A DNA stretch of 64,000 nucleotides, from assembly GCA_947503925.1 (NCBI GenBank), contig CANNFQ010000012.1:1-64000 (forward strand), in the 5' to 3' direction. Under the pieces are notes generated by a model that saw nothing but the letters and a program-made list of their open reading frames with translations, was not told the DNA's origin and searched no databases. The stretch is from an uncultured Paracoccaceae bacterium (GTDB lineage: Bacteria > Pseudomonadota > Alphaproteobacteria > Rhodobacterales > Rhodobacteraceae). The translations under genes were made by a program, and so were the position numbers. Of the stretch, positions 17,793 through 27,261 are shown one piece after another (within the stretch, counting starts at the first letter, position 1; every line of letters starts with the position of its first letter).

Positions 17793-19523
17793 CTAGTCGA
17801 TCTGGTCCGCCAGATCGGCCTGCACAAGGTCGCGGACAACATCGGGCGTGTTCTGCGACTTGGCCAGCGACCAGCGGATGCGGGTCGCATAGGCCATTGC
17901 GCGCCCAGATAAAACCACCTGCTGGCTGGTTCTTGGCTTCAGACGCCCGATTTCGAGGTAAACAGACGGCGCAAGCGTCATTTCAGCAATCCCGTCATGT
18001 CGGAACACCCATGTTTCGCCCGATTTCAGCACCATCGATACAGCTGTGCCTGCCATGTCGAGGCTCGCAGTTACATCGGGATGTAGATGGAACCGGATGG
18101 CATAAGGCACGCCCGGCAACGGGGGCTGATCATGAACCGACCCAAATTGCTTTTCATCCTCGGACGAAAGTGTCGTCAGCAGATCCTCGCCATCCAGCGA
18201 GCGACCATCCAGCGATAATTCAAGAACCCGCGCATGGGTCAATCCGTGGCTTGGCCTATAGCCATCATGTGACAATTCCAGCTTGCGGACATCATCGGAT
18301 TGGCTTGCGTTGCAAAGGACCTGATCAGGCGTTTTGGCCAATAGGTTCAGGCCGGTGACCAATTCGGATGATGAAACACCTTCGATCCCCAATGTGGAAT
18401 GGCTGGGCGTGGCACGGCTGGCCCTGCGCCATTCCGCCCCGAATCTGATGCCAGAACCACAATTGACGATCAGCGGACGCCGCCCGGACGTCAATTCAAA
18501 CCCCAATGTGCTAGCATGTGCATTTGCCGAAACGGGTCCGGCTGGTGGGGCGGCGGCATCCACAACCAACGAACTGCGTCCAGAATTCAGCCGTATGAAA
18601 CCCATTTGTGGCCCCGGGCCGGGCAGATCCTTGACCCCTGAACCGGCCAAGGCTTCGTCCAACCGCCCCTCTGGTCCTCGCCCGCCGCCGTGAAACCGGG
18701 CAAGACCGCCGTCACCATGGCGTAAGGCGCGCAGGACCGGTGCAACGCGCGCAACAGCGGCCAGAATTTGGGTCGGCACGCGATTTCCGGTGTCGTTTAA
18801 GGCTAGCACGGTCCAATTGAGCAAACCAAGGATGTGCAACAGCTCTTCGGGGTTGCGCGTGGCGATACCGCCACCCGCATCAATCCGCGTCTCGCAATCC
18901 TTGGCCAAGGCTTCCACGGCAGGCTGCACATAGGTATCCATCCCTTCCAGCGACAGACTGGCATAGACCATGCCAGCCAGCGCTTCGAACCGGGGAAGGC
19001 CAGGTGAGGCGGTGCGCCACCGCTTGGACAGAAACACGGTCTGGCGGGCAAGGCTGCGATATAGCCGTTGCGTTGCCGCTTTTTCCTGTCCACGAAACAA
19101 AAAGAACCCGTGATTGATCCAGCGGATCAGACGGCGCCCTGTCAAATCCGGCGTCCAGCCTGGACCTGTGCCCCTGCCGTAGCGGTCGATCCATTCGCCT
19201 ACCCAAGTCTGCGCGCGCAACCGGGCCTTGTCATTGCCGATTGCGGCCAGATCATCCAGCCATGTGCAACCGTGAATTTCTGCGGTAACGGCGGGATCTT
19301 CGGTGCCGACATCCCAGATTGAAACTTCGGTGCTTTCTACCAGAAAGCCAGAGAACAGGAAGTTCCCGGCGATCAGCTGACGGCCCCGGGCGACATTGCC
19401 AATCGTGCGGGGTTCGGGCGCCGATACGAACGCAGTCGCCGCTGGCAGACGACCAGCCCGGCGCGCGTGTACGCGATGCAAGAAATTCGTTCGGCGGGCA
19501 CGCCATGTTGTCGGATTTGCCAA
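17793..19523 (-). CDS. Heparinase II/III family protein
   Basis: This 576-residue protein has the alpha-helical toroid N-terminal half ([56 protein letters not shown]) and the beta-sandwich heparinase II/III-like C-terminal half ([48 protein letters not shown]). Homologues are encoded beside rsmB and purH in many alphaproteobacteria, where the glycan substrate is unknown; true heparin cleavage is not implied. The start is TTG, preceded by TTGAGG, and no good ATG is present, so the exact N-terminus is uncertain. No signal peptide is visible, which is odd for a polysaccharide lyase. Confidence 0.85.
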   Translation of the reverse strand: MANPTTWRARRTNFLHRVHARRAGRLPAATAFVSAPEPRTIGNVARGRQLIAGNFLFSGFLVESTEVSIWDVGTEDPAVTAEIHGCTWLDDLAAIGNDKARLRAQTWVGEWIDRYGRGTGPGWTPDLTGRRLIRWINHGFFLFRGQEKAATQRLYRSLARQTVFLSKRWRTASPGLPRFEALAGMVYASLSLEGMDTYVQPAVEALAKDCETRIDAGGGIATRNPEELLHILGLLNWTVLALNDTGNRVPTQILAAVARVAPVLRALRHGDGGLARFHGGGRGPEGRLDEALAGSGVKDLPGPGPQMGFIRLNSGRSSLVVDAAAPPAGPVSANAHASTLGFELTSGRRPLIVNCGSGIRFGAEWRRASRATPSHSTLGIEGVSSSELVTGLNLLAKTPDQVLCNASQSDDVRKLELSHDGYRPSHGLTHARVLELSLDGRSLDGEDLLTTLSSEDEKQFGSVHDQPPLPGVPYAIRFHLHPDVTASLDMAGTAVSMVLKSGETWVFRHDGIAEMTLAPSVYLEIGRLKPRTSQQVVLSGRAMAYATRIRWSLAKSQNTPDVVRDLVQADLADQID

Positions 19524-19580
19524 TTATGGTGCCTCAAGAAAGGGCTCTTGTCGCAACCATAGAAAAGGGTCGCGGCGAAG

Positions 19581-20849
19581 TCACGCAGGCTTTGCCAACA
19601 TCGCCATATAGAAACCATCCATGCCACCGATATCGGCCCAATAGTCAGGACGCAGGCGAATTCCGCCTTCCTGTGTTGTCCAATCAGGTGACAGGCCCGG
19701 CAGGTCGAGGGGGGCAGTGGCAAGGCCGGGGTGACGGACCAAGGCCTCATCCACCTGCACCTCGCCTTCGTCGGGCAATAGCGAACAGGTGCAAAACATC
19801 AGGCGCCCGCCGGGCCGCAACAGCGTCAAGGCGTGATCAATCATTGCTTCCTGCTGGGAGATCAATCCGCCGATTTCGGAGCCGTCCTTGGCATAAGGCA
19901 GGTCTGGATGACGGCGGAGGGTTCCCGTCGCCGAACATGGGGCATCCAAAAGGACAACGTCAAAACCGCCTTCGCCAAACGCAAACGCGTTGCTGACCAC
20001 CGTTCTGGCCGTCAAGCCGACGCGTGCCAAGTTCTCGGTCACGCGCGCCATGCGCCGCGCTGATACATCCAATGCTGTTACCTGCGCACCGGCAGCAGCC
20101 AATTGCATCGTCTTGCCACCCGGCGCGGCGCATAGATCAAGTACTGACAGACCGGTGACATCCCCCAAAAGCCGGACGGGCAGAGCGGCCGCGGCATCCT
20201 GCACCCACCAGTCACCTTGCGTATAGCCGGGCATTGCCGACACCTGACTGGCATTCGCAATGCGAACAGTGCCGGTTGGCAGCACAGTCCCGCCAACCGC
20301 CTTTGCCACTGCCGCCGCATCCCCTTTGACGGTCAGATCAAGAGGCGCCCCGGCAAAATGGGCAGCTTCTATGGCCGTGACAGCCTTGCGTCCCCAAGCC
20401 GCCACAAGCGGCGCGCGCAGCCAATTTGCTGTTATCGGCATCGGACGTTTTGACCAGCCTTCGGGACCCTCTGCCGCCACCTTACGCAAAACCGCATTGG
20501 TCAGCCCCTTCATCGATTGCGTGCGCTTGTTTTTGGCGACGATTTCGACATAGGCGTTTACGACGCCATGCGCAGCCTCGCCATGACACAGTTCGGTCAA
20601 CCCTAGGCGCAGTGCGTTCATAACAAAGGGAGGCGGGGTTTTCTTCAAATAGGGCTTCAGCATGCGGTCCGCCCGGTCAAGCCCACGCAATGTATCAAGG
20701 GTCAGGCGCTGGGCGCGGGCGCGGTCATCTGGTGGCAGGTCGGCTAATGCACCAGCAGCCACCAATTCAGACAACAGACGATGTTCCACCGTGATCTGCA
20801 TCAGCAAGTGATGGGCGGTACGACGCGCAGGCAGGCCGGTATGGCGCAT
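19581..20849 (-). CDS. rsmB: RsmB/NOP family rRNA cytosine-C5 methyltransferase
   Basis: This 422-residue protein has an N-terminal NusB-like RNA-binding domain (about residues 1-140) and a C-terminal SAM-dependent methyltransferase fold. The SAM loop is VLDLCAAPGGKTMQLA, with DAPCSATGTLRRHPDLPY and CTCSLLPDEGE downstream. The two cysteines in the last motifs (Cys355 in CTCSLL and the PCS Cys) are the release and catalytic residues of m5C methyltransferases. It probably methylates 16S rRNA near position 967. The ATG at 20849 follows AAGGA and gives the usual GLPARR start; the longer frame is rejected. It is the first gene of the run toward mutL. Confidence 0.9.
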   Translation of the reverse strand: MRHTGLPARRTAHHLLMQITVEHRLLSELVAAGALADLPPDDRARAQRLTLDTLRGLDRADRMLKPYLKKTPPPFVMNALRLGLTELCHGEAAHGVVNAYVEIVAKNKRTQSMKGLTNAVLRKVAAEGPEGWSKRPMPITANWLRAPLVAAWGRKAVTAIEAAHFAGAPLDLTVKGDAAAVAKAVGGTVLPTGTVRIANASQVSAMPGYTQGDWWVQDAAAALPVRLLGDVTGLSVLDLCAAPGGKTMQLAAAGAQVTALDVSARRMARVTENLARVGLTARTVVSNAFAFGEGGFDVVLLDAPCSATGTLRRHPDLPYAKDGSEIGGLISQQEAMIDHALTLLRPGGRLMFCTCSLLPDEGEVQVDEALVRHPGLATAPLDLPGLSPDWTTQEGGIRLRPDYWADIGGMDGFYMAMLAKPA

Positions 20850-20917
20850 GTAGAAGGTCCTTGAAGGTGATTGAAGGCGGAGTATATCAATCCTACAGGT
20901 CCGACAAGGAGACGGCG

Positions 20918-21091
20918 ATGAGCGACGAAACCACCGATATCCCGGAAGCCGCAAAACGCGCGCTGGCCGAAGCCGAGGAGCGGCGGAAGAAGAGCGGCGT
21001 TAACTTGCCACCGGAACTCGGCGGGCGTGACGGGCCAGAACCCGTCCGCTATGGTGATTGGGAGAAAAAGGGACTGGCCATTGATTTCTAG
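20918..21091 (+). CDS. DUF1674 / succinate dehydrogenase assembly factor 4-like protein
   Basis: This small protein of 57 residues ends with GGRDGPEPVRYGDWEKKGLAIDF. Its C-terminal pattern (G-x-x-GPEPxRYGDWExKG-x-x-DF) is the signature of the DUF1674/SDHAF4 family. In eukaryotes SDHAF4 binds flavinated SdhA and guards it until SdhB joins; a similar role in bacteria is inferred. The N-terminal half is a charged helix (AAKRALAEAEERRKKSG). The ATG at 20918 follows AAGGAGACGG, an excellent ribosome site; the earlier in-frame ATG is not supported. The gene is divergent from rsmB, with 68 bp between the starts. Confidence 0.85.
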   Translation: MSDETTDIPEAAKRALAEAEERRKKSGVNLPPELGGRDGPEPVRYGDWEKKGLAIDF

Positions 21092-21116
21092 GCCAGAGCC
21101 AAAGAGGTAAAAGAGT

Positions 21117-21380
21117 ATGAAAAAATTCATCATCGTCGGCCTGGCAGCGATCAGCTTCAGCAGTGCGGCGCAGGCACAGGACAATTGTACGGCAGAAGCT
21201 ATACAGACCAAATCCGGTGAGGTCGCGACCGCCTTACAGGGCATCGCGGCGAAGGATCCTGATCGGGCGCAAGTTTTGTCGGGTGAAATCGAAGATCTGA
21301 TGGCTGCAATTCAGAATGGCGCCGACATTCGCACCGTTTGCAGCTTCTTCGACAACGTCATTAGCGAAGCAGCGAGCTAG
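21117..21380 (+). CDS. Small secreted protein of unknown function
   Basis: This 87-residue protein has a clear signal peptide (KKFIIVGLAAISFSSAAQA) cleaved before QDNCTAEAIQ. The mature part is about 67 residues, helical and acidic, with two cysteines (in DNCTAEA and TVCSFF) that could form one disulfide, as expected for a periplasmic protein. I do not recognise a family. It lies 25 bp after the SDHAF4-like gene, with AAAGAGG-like bases before the start, and may be co-transcribed with it. The large non-coding gap after it marks the end of this unit. Confidence 0.75.
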   Translation: MKKFIIVGLAAISFSSAAQAQDNCTAEAIQTKSGEVATALQGIAAKDPDRAQVLSGEIEDLMAAIQNGADIRTVCSFFDNVISEAAS

Positions 21381-21798
21381 ACTCGTTCTGATCAAGCATT
21401 GCTGATTCGGCGCGCCGGATATGCCAAAGATTGATGATCTTGGCCTGTCCCAACGCGTCTTGGGTTTCCTGACTCTGTGTGAAGCCTGAATTGGTCGTCA
21501 AAAAGAAGCTCTATTTCGACAGAGTCTGAGACCATGGCTGTACAATAACGGCATCGTGAGCCGATTATGTTAATTTTCGCAAAATTGAATATAAAGTACT
21601 GATATGTTTAATACTTTATTCACAGTGTATTGCCTGAGGTTGAGCGCAAAACGCGGTGCGCGCCTCACTTTTGAGCAACAATAGTCGTGATTTACCGCCA
21701 TTTTGCCCCAAAAATCGCATATTTCTTAAGAATACGTTGACCCATCTAATGCCTCCATAACTGGTGTCCAAACTACAAATCCTCGAAAGGGTTCAACT
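21381..21798. other. AT-rich intergenic region with two inverted repeats
   Basis: This 418-bp gap precedes the binding-protein/OmpA fusion gene. It becomes strongly AT-rich from about 21565. It holds an 8-bp inverted repeat GACTCTGT (21471-21478) / ACAGAGTC (21519-21526) with a 40-base spacer, and a second perfect repeat at 21591-21619 listed separately. No convincing ORF, tRNA or pho box was seen. The promoter of the fusion gene is probably in the AT-rich half. Confidence 0.5.
21591..21619. promoter_or_regulatory. Candidate operator: AT-rich inverted repeat upstream of the fusion gene
   Basis: ATAAAGTA (21591-21598) and TACTTTAT (21612-21619) form a perfect 8-bp inverted repeat with a 13-base spacer. 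The centres of the arms are 21 bp apart, two helical turns, as expected for a dimeric regulator. It lies about 180 bp before the start of the binding-protein/OmpA gene. No regulator can be named. Confidence 0.35.
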
Positions 21799-23370
21799 AT
21801 GCTTCATCGTGAAAAACGGAATTCACTTTTCGCAGTATTAATGACCAGCTGCGCGCTCATTCCCGGCGCGCTTTCCGCACAGGAGGTGACGCTGACCTCC
21901 AATGATGGAAGCATCAACATCGTCGGCAAGTTTGTCGATCTTGTCGATGACTACTACATCATCGATTCTGCGCTGGGTCAGCTCCGGGTTGAAGCAAGCC
22001 GCGTTCAGTGTGAAGGCGATGCATGTCCAAGAGCGGACGTACCCACATCTGATGTCGTCGCCGTCGGGTCTGAAACCATCGGTGTCGGCCTGATGCCATT
22101 CCTTATCGATGGCTTTGCAAGCTCAACGGGCGGTGTGATCGAAACACAAACGTCAAACGGCGCAATCGTCACATCCAACCTTGTTGGCGATGGCGGTTTT
22201 GGCGATCCTATCGGTTCATTTAGCGTTTCTTCGACATCTTCCGCTGATGCATTTGCGGGCCTTCGTGACGAAGCGATCAAGCTGGGCATGTCATCGCGGC
22301 GTATTCTGCCGGCCGAAGCACGTCAGTTGCGGAACTTTGGCGCAGGCAACATGATTGATGTCAATCAGGAACATGTTGTGGCCGTGGACAGCATCTCGGT
22401 TGTCGTCAACCAGAACAACCCGGTTGAAACGATCTCTCTGGAAAATCTTGACCGGATCTATAGCGGTGGCATCACGAACTGGTCCGAGATTGGTGGCCCC
22501 AACGCTCCGATCGAAGTTTACACCCGCGAAAGGGGTTCTGGTGCGGAATCTGTGTTCTCTGAGCGTGTGTTTGAATTGTCGGGTCGTGCGATCTCTGGAA
22601 ACGCGACTGAACAAACATCAAGTGAATCGATGGCCGCTGCCGTACGTGAAAATCCAAATGCGATCGGCTTTGTTGCTTCAGCGTTTGAGCGCGGCACAAA
22701 ACCAGTGGCACTGGCTGAAACATGCGGCCTGACACACTCGCCAACCGCGTTTAATGCCAAAACAGAGGAATACCCGCTGCAGCGTCGTCTGTATCTCTAC
22801 AATCGTGCCGACAACGTTGATCCAACGACACAAGCTTTCATCGACTACTCACTTTCGAGTGCAGCGGATGAACTGATCGCGAAATCAGGCTTGGTTAACC
22901 TTGCGGTCAGCAAAGTACCACAAGACTTGCAGAACGGTCGGATGCGCGCTGTCCTGGAAAATGCGGTTGATCCGTTCGAGTTCCGCCTTGCACGCGACAT
23001 GCTGCTGGAAATGTTCGAATGGGATCGCCTGTCGACAACATTCCGTTTTGCGTCAGGTTCTTCGCGACTGGACGGTAAAGGTCAGGCTGACCTTGAGCGT
23101 CTGATCGACTTCCTTAAGACACAGCCTGCCGGAACACAGGTGTCAGTCGTTGGTTTCACCGACTCTGATGGTGCTTTTGGGTCCAACCAGGAACTGTCAG
23201 TTGGTCGCGCACAGCAGGTTGCAAATGAGCTGCTTGCAGCTGGCGGAAGTGCTCTCGCCAATATTGATGTGTCAGTCAAAGGTTATGGTGAACTTTCACC
23301 ATCCGCTTGCAACGACTCTCTGGAGGGTAAGCGCATTAACCGGCGCGTCGAAATCTGGATGCGGTCATAA
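21799..23370 (+). CDS. PstS-like substrate-binding protein fused to an OmpA C-terminal domain
   Basis: This 523-residue protein has a signal peptide (to about residue 27, ALSAQ). A short N-terminal unit (SNDGSINIVGKFVDLVDDYYIID) follows, then a phosphate-binding-protein-like domain (about 70-370) with VAVDSISVVVNQNNPVETISLENLDRIYSGGITNWSEIGG and YTRERGSGAESVF, which are PBP type-2 ligand-loop patterns. It ends in an OmpA/MotB peptidoglycan-binding domain (about 405-523) with FRFASGSSRLDGKG, VVGFTDSDGAFGSNQELSVGRAQ and RRVEIWM. It is therefore probably a periplasmic phosphate-type or other anion sensor tethered to the cell wall. No ABC permease or ATPase gene lies nearby, so transport is unlikely. 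Confidence 0.9.
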   Translation: MLHREKRNSLFAVLMTSCALIPGALSAQEVTLTSNDGSINIVGKFVDLVDDYYIIDSALGQLRVEASRVQCEGDACPRADVPTSDVVAVGSETIGVGLMPFLIDGFASSTGGVIETQTSNGAIVTSNLVGDGGFGDPIGSFSVSSTSSADAFAGLRDEAIKLGMSSRRILPAEARQLRNFGAGNMIDVNQEHVVAVDSISVVVNQNNPVETISLENLDRIYSGGITNWSEIGGPNAPIEVYTRERGSGAESVFSERVFELSGRAISGNATEQTSSESMAAAVRENPNAIGFVASAFERGTKPVALAETCGLTHSPTAFNAKTEEYPLQRRLYLYNRADNVDPTTQAFIDYSLSSAADELIAKSGLVNLAVSKVPQDLQNGRMRAVLENAVDPFEFRLARDMLLEMFEWDRLSTTFRFASGSSRLDGKGQADLERLIDFLKTQPAGTQVSVVGFTDSDGAFGSNQELSVGRAQQVANELLAAGGSALANIDVSVKGYGELSPSACNDSLEGKRINRRVEIWMRS

Positions 23371-23494
23371 CCCGTCATTCGCCCTCAATTGGTTGGCGAA
23401 ACCGGCATCGGCCGGACTCCGCCAACCAACCACACAACAATTGGACCGAGTCGTTACTTCTGGTTATTGGCGGCGCGTGTCTTGGAGAGATAAA

Positions 23495-24637
23495 ATGCAA
23501 CTGAAAGCCACTTTACTGGCGTCCTTGGCTGCCCTGGCCATCCCCCATATGACCTTGGCGGAATCGGGCGTTGACGACACCACCATTCACTTTGGGCAGA
23601 TTGCGGCGCTTGATGGCCCTGCCGCGCAGCTTGGACTGGGCATGCAGCAAGGCCTGCTCGCCGCATTCGAAGAGGTCAACAAGGCCGGCGGTGTCAATGG
23701 CCGCATGCTGACACTCGAAAGCCGCGATGACGGTTACGAGCCGGATCGGTCAATCGAACAGCTGAACCGGATGATCGCGGAAGATAAACACTTTGCCCTG
23801 ATCGGCAGTGTTGGCACGCCAACTAACCTGGTGCTGCAACCCATTGCGACTGACGCCGAGTTTCCCTTGATCGGGCCATTCACCGGCGCCGGTTTCTTGC
23901 GGAACCCATCCTTGGGCAACGTCTACAACGTGCGCGGCAGCTATGATGCCGAAACGGAACAGTGGATTGCGCATCTTGTGGATGAACTGAACTACAGCCG
24001 GATCGCGATCCTGTATCAGGATGACGGATTTGGGCAGGCAGGTCTAAGCGGTGTGAACAAGGCTATGGACGCGCGCGGTATGTCGCTGATCGCAGAAGGC
24101 ACTTACACCCGGAACACAACTGACGTAAAAGACGCGCTGCTGAGCATTCGCGAAGCTGACCCGGAAGCCGTGGTCATGGTCGGTGCCTACAAGCCAATTG
24201 GCGAATTCATCAAGCTGTCACGTTCCTATGAGTTCACACCGGATTTCGTAACGATCTCTTTTGTGGGGTCGCAGGCGCTTGCCGATGAACTTTGGCCCGA
24301 AGGCGCAGGGGTTGTGATCAGCCAGGTTGTGCCATTCCCTTGGGACAACTCCCTGCCAATCGTTGCCGACTATCAGGCCGCGCTGCAGGCGAATGATGTA
24401 AACGCATTGTTCGGGTTTGTTTCCCTTGAAGGCTACATGGTCGGCCGGGTTGCCATCGAAGCGTTGAAGAATGCAGGCGACGATCCAACACGCGAAGACT
24501 TCCTTGAGGCTTTCTCAAATATCGGAACGCTGGATCTTGGCGGGATCGAAATCACGCTGGGCAGCAACGACAATCAGGGCATTGATGAGATTTTCATGAC
24601 CCGCCTGTTGCCCGACGGTTTCTTTGAACCAATGTAA
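23495..24637 (+). CDS. ABC-type branched-chain amino acid (Leu/Ile/Val-like) substrate-binding protein, orphan
   Basis: This 380-residue periplasmic binding protein has a signal peptide (QLKATLLASLAALAIPHMTLA) and a type-1 periplasmic binding fold of the LivJ class (IHFGQIAALDGPAAQLGLGMQQGLLAAFEEVNKAGGVNGR, FALIGSVGTPTNLVLQPIA, ILYQDDGFGQAGLSG). The ligand is unknown. The ATG at 23495 follows GGAGAG and gives the signal peptide; the longer open frame overlapping the previous gene is rejected. No permease or ATPase genes are adjacent, so it serves a transporter encoded elsewhere or acts as a sensor. A strong terminator follows. Confidence 0.9.
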   Translation: MQLKATLLASLAALAIPHMTLAESGVDDTTIHFGQIAALDGPAAQLGLGMQQGLLAAFEEVNKAGGVNGRMLTLESRDDGYEPDRSIEQLNRMIAEDKHFALIGSVGTPTNLVLQPIATDAEFPLIGPFTGAGFLRNPSLGNVYNVRGSYDAETEQWIAHLVDELNYSRIAILYQDDGFGQAGLSGVNKAMDARGMSLIAEGTYTRNTTDVKDALLSIREADPEAVVMVGAYKPIGEFIKLSRSYEFTPDFVTISFVGSQALADELWPEGAGVVISQVVPFPWDNSLPIVADYQAALQANDVNALFGFVSLEGYMVGRVAIEALKNAGDDPTREDFLEAFSNIGTLDLGGIEITLGSNDNQGIDEIFMTRLLPDGFFEPM

Positions 24638-24706
24638 ATCGGCTGCACGCCATGCTTTATTGATGCATCCAGATATGACGTCAAGGACACGATCAGCCAG
24701 CAAAAG

Positions 24707-24734
24707 AAAAAGCGTCCGTTCGGGCGCTTTTTTT
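24707..24734. terminator. Terminator after the orphan binding-protein gene, possibly bidirectional
   Basis: AAAAAGCGTCCG and CGGGCGCTTTTT form a 12-bp stem (one G-T pair) with a two-base gap, ending in a run of seven T. On the opposite strand the A-rich start gives a T-run too, so it can also end transcripts of the convergent region. Confidence 0.8.
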
Positions 24735-24752
24735 GTGACGAACAGTGATCGT

Positions 24753-26189
24753 TTAGACGATGTCCATACTATGGGACACGTTCTTCACCGTCATATAGTT
24801 GTCCAACCCTTCAGTGCCTCCCTCACGCCCGTAGCCACTTGATTTCACGCCACCAAATGGCGTTTCCGGTAGTGAAGCTTCGAGCGTATTGAACGAGATG
24901 TTTCCAGCCTCAACCTCATCCGTCATCTTGTCGATATAGTCGGCGCGGTTGGAAAATCCGTAGGCCGCAAGGCCGTAGGGAACGGCATTGGCCTGCGCAA
25001 TCGCTTCATCAAGCGTGGTGACCGGGTTGATCACTGCCAACGGCCCAAATGGCTCCTCTTGCATGACCCGTGCGCCGTCGGGCACGTTCGCCAGTACGGT
25101 TGGGGCAAAGAAGTAACCAGTTTTGCCAACCCGCCCGCCGCCTATGCAAAGATTGGCACCCTTGGCCACGGCATCCTCGACAAGGCCGAGCAGCGCTGGA
25201 AGGCGGCGGTTATTGGCGACCGGGCCCATTTCGACCCCAGCATCAACACCTTTACCAACCACTGTTGCGGCGGTGCGTTTGACAAAGATATCAAGAAATG
25301 GCTGGAAAATGCGCTCATGAACGAAAAACCGAGTTGGCGACGTGCAAACCTGCCCTGCGTTGCGGTATTTTCGGATCGCACTGCTAAGTGCGGCCTTCTC
25401 CACATCCGCATCATCGCACACGATTACTGGCGCATGTCCGCCCAATTCCATCAGTACCCGCGTCATACTTTCGGATGCCATCGTGGTCAGATGGCGGCCC
25501 ACCGCCGTTGAACCGGTAAAGGCCACCAATCGCACAGGGTCTTGTTTGATCAGATGTTCCGAAATCTGCCCGGGTTCCCCGAAGACAAGGTTTAAGACAC
25601 CAGGCGGCAACCCCGCATCATGAAACGCCTGCACAATATGCATGGCCCCGGCAGGCGTTTCTTCGGCGGCTTTCAGGATGATCGCGCAGCCGGATGCCAG
25701 CGCACCCGCGATCTTGCGCGCGGGCTGGCTCATCGGGAAATTCCAAGGGGACAGGCCCAGGACCACACCGACAGGTTGATGGTGCACAACGTAACGCATG
25801 CCGGGGGCGGACGGGATCACGCGGCCATACGTTCGCATGGCCTCTCCGGCGTCCCATTCAAAAAACTCGCAGCCGCGAATGACCTCAAGTCGCGCCTGCG
25901 CCAAGGGTTTTCCATGCTCTGCCGTGATCGATTGCGCGATGTCTTCCTGCCGTTCTCGCATCAAAGCTGCCGCCTTCAGCATGATATCGGCCCGGTCGCG
26001 CGGGGCGGTACGACGCCAGATACAAAATCCGGCCTCCGCCGCCGTCAGCGCATCATCAAGATCGGAAATGCGAGCGCGGGGACAACGGCCAATCTCGGCC
26101 TCTGTTGCGGGATTGATGACGGTGAAATCTTCGCCCGTTTTCCGCCATGCGCCATCGATATAGAGGTTCAATTCCGGGTAAGTGTTCAT
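24753..26189 (-). CDS. NAD(P)-dependent aldehyde dehydrogenase (succinate-semialdehyde dehydrogenase-like)
   Basis: This 478-residue aldehyde dehydrogenase keeps Asn150 (SPWNFP), the NAD-fold FTGSTAVG near 225, the general base Glu248 (MELGGHAPV) and the nucleophile Cys282 (NAGQVCTSPTRF). The PWNFP and LELGG-type patterns place it near the succinate-semialdehyde and related semialdehyde dehydrogenases. The ATG at 26189 follows GAGGG. It runs divergent to nothing and lies downstream of a LysR gene on the same strand. The neighbouring dioxygenase and DapA-like aldolase make a semialdehyde of an aromatic or dicarboxylate pathway a likely substrate; this is inference. Confidence 0.88.
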   Translation of the reverse strand: MNTYPELNLYIDGAWRKTGEDFTVINPATEAEIGRCPRARISDLDDALTAAEAGFCIWRRTAPRDRADIMLKAAALMRERQEDIAQSITAEHGKPLAQARLEVIRGCEFFEWDAGEAMRTYGRVIPSAPGMRYVVHHQPVGVVLGLSPWNFPMSQPARKIAGALASGCAIILKAAEETPAGAMHIVQAFHDAGLPPGVLNLVFGEPGQISEHLIKQDPVRLVAFTGSTAVGRHLTTMASESMTRVLMELGGHAPVIVCDDADVEKAALSSAIRKYRNAGQVCTSPTRFFVHERIFQPFLDIFVKRTAATVVGKGVDAGVEMGPVANNRRLPALLGLVEDAVAKGANLCIGGGRVGKTGYFFAPTVLANVPDGARVMQEEPFGPLAVINPVTTLDEAIAQANAVPYGLAAYGFSNRADYIDKMTDEVEAGNISFNTLEASLPETPFGGVKSSGYGREGGTEGLDNYMTVKNVSHSMDIV

Positions 26190-26292
26190 ATGACCCTCTT
26201 CATGCATTGTTCTTTGGCCGAAAGTCACATTTGTATGGTGATAGGCTCAACTGAATTGAACAAATACCGATATCAGATTGCGTGATATCAAT

Positions 26293-27252
26293 TCACGGCG
26301 CCGCGCCTTGGACGGTTTTCGCAGCGACACGCAGCGCATCAAGAAACGTGCTACCCGCCGGAGAAAGGCTTTGCTCGCCCCGATGCGACACACCAACCGG
26401 CCCCGCCCCAAACGGCACATCCCAGTCAAGCTGGGATAACAGTCCATTGTTGATATCGAGCGCCGCGACATCGGCGGGCATCAGGCCCACAAAGTCATGC
26501 GAACGCAGCAAAGACCGGTTCGCCAGATAGGATACTGACTCTATTGCGATACCTGGCACATATTGCTGCTGCCTTATGAAATACTGATCAGCTTGACGGC
26601 GAAGTGTCGTCTCGACCGGGGGCAAGATCCACCCGAACGGCATGAGCTGTTCAAAACCGATATTCGCCACACCGCAAAGCGGATGCTGCAGCCCTGCAAC
26701 GGCAAGAACGCTTTCATCAAAGAACTTTTCCTGCGTGATCTTTGACCGGTGCCGGTGACTGGGTAGACGGCCAACAACCATGTCAATCTCGCCTGACAGA
26801 AGCGCTGGCATCAGCACTTCATTCGTGCCTTCGATGATCTTGATGGCCACTTTCGGGCGGTCTTCGAGCAGTCGCTCCACCGCGATTGGCAATAAACGGG
26901 GGGATGCAGCAAGCAGCGTGCCCACTACAACCCGCCCGCTATTACCCTCGCTCAGATCATCAAGCTCTTGGGCCGCGTTCGACACCTGCGCAAAGATCAG
27001 CTTGCCATGTCGGATCAGGGCCGCACCAAACACCGTGGGCACCACCCCGCGATTGGTCCGCTCAAACAATTTGACTTCGAAATCCAATTCAAGATCCTGG
27101 ATCATCTTGGTGGCGGCGGGTTGCGAAATCCCCAGATCGCGCGCGGCATTCTGGATGCTGCCATGCTGACCAACAACGACCAGCAGCCGCAATTGCCGCA
27201 GTTTCAAACGGGTCAGCGCGCGGTCAACGATCCTTGTATGCCGTGTCGCCAT
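26293..27252 (-). CDS. LysR family transcriptional regulator
   Basis: This 319-residue LysR regulator has an N-terminal helix-turn-helix (LRQLRLLVVVGQHGSIQNAARDLGISQPAATKMIQDLE) and a C-terminal effector domain beginning GRVVVGTLLAASPRLLP. The N-terminus resembles the GbpR/PcaQ branch, whose members control catabolism of aromatic acids and sugars. It lies between the aldehyde dehydrogenase and aspartate dehydrogenase genes, on the same strand. It probably controls this catabolic island, including the divergent DapA-like and dioxygenase-TRAP units, whose upstream regions share TTTCC repeats. The effector is unknown. Confidence 0.9.
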   Translation of the reverse strand: MATRHTRIVDRALTRLKLRQLRLLVVVGQHGSIQNAARDLGISQPAATKMIQDLELDFEVKLFERTNRGVVPTVFGAALIRHGKLIFAQVSNAAQELDDLSEGNSGRVVVGTLLAASPRLLPIAVERLLEDRPKVAIKIIEGTNEVLMPALLSGEIDMVVGRLPSHRHRSKITQEKFFDESVLAVAGLQHPLCGVANIGFEQLMPFGWILPPVETTLRRQADQYFIRQQQYVPGIAIESVSYLANRSLLRSHDFVGLMPADVAALDINNGLLSQLDWDVPFGAGPVGVSHRGEQSLSPAGSTFLDALRVAAKTVQGAAP

Positions 27253-27261
27253 GCTGCCTGC

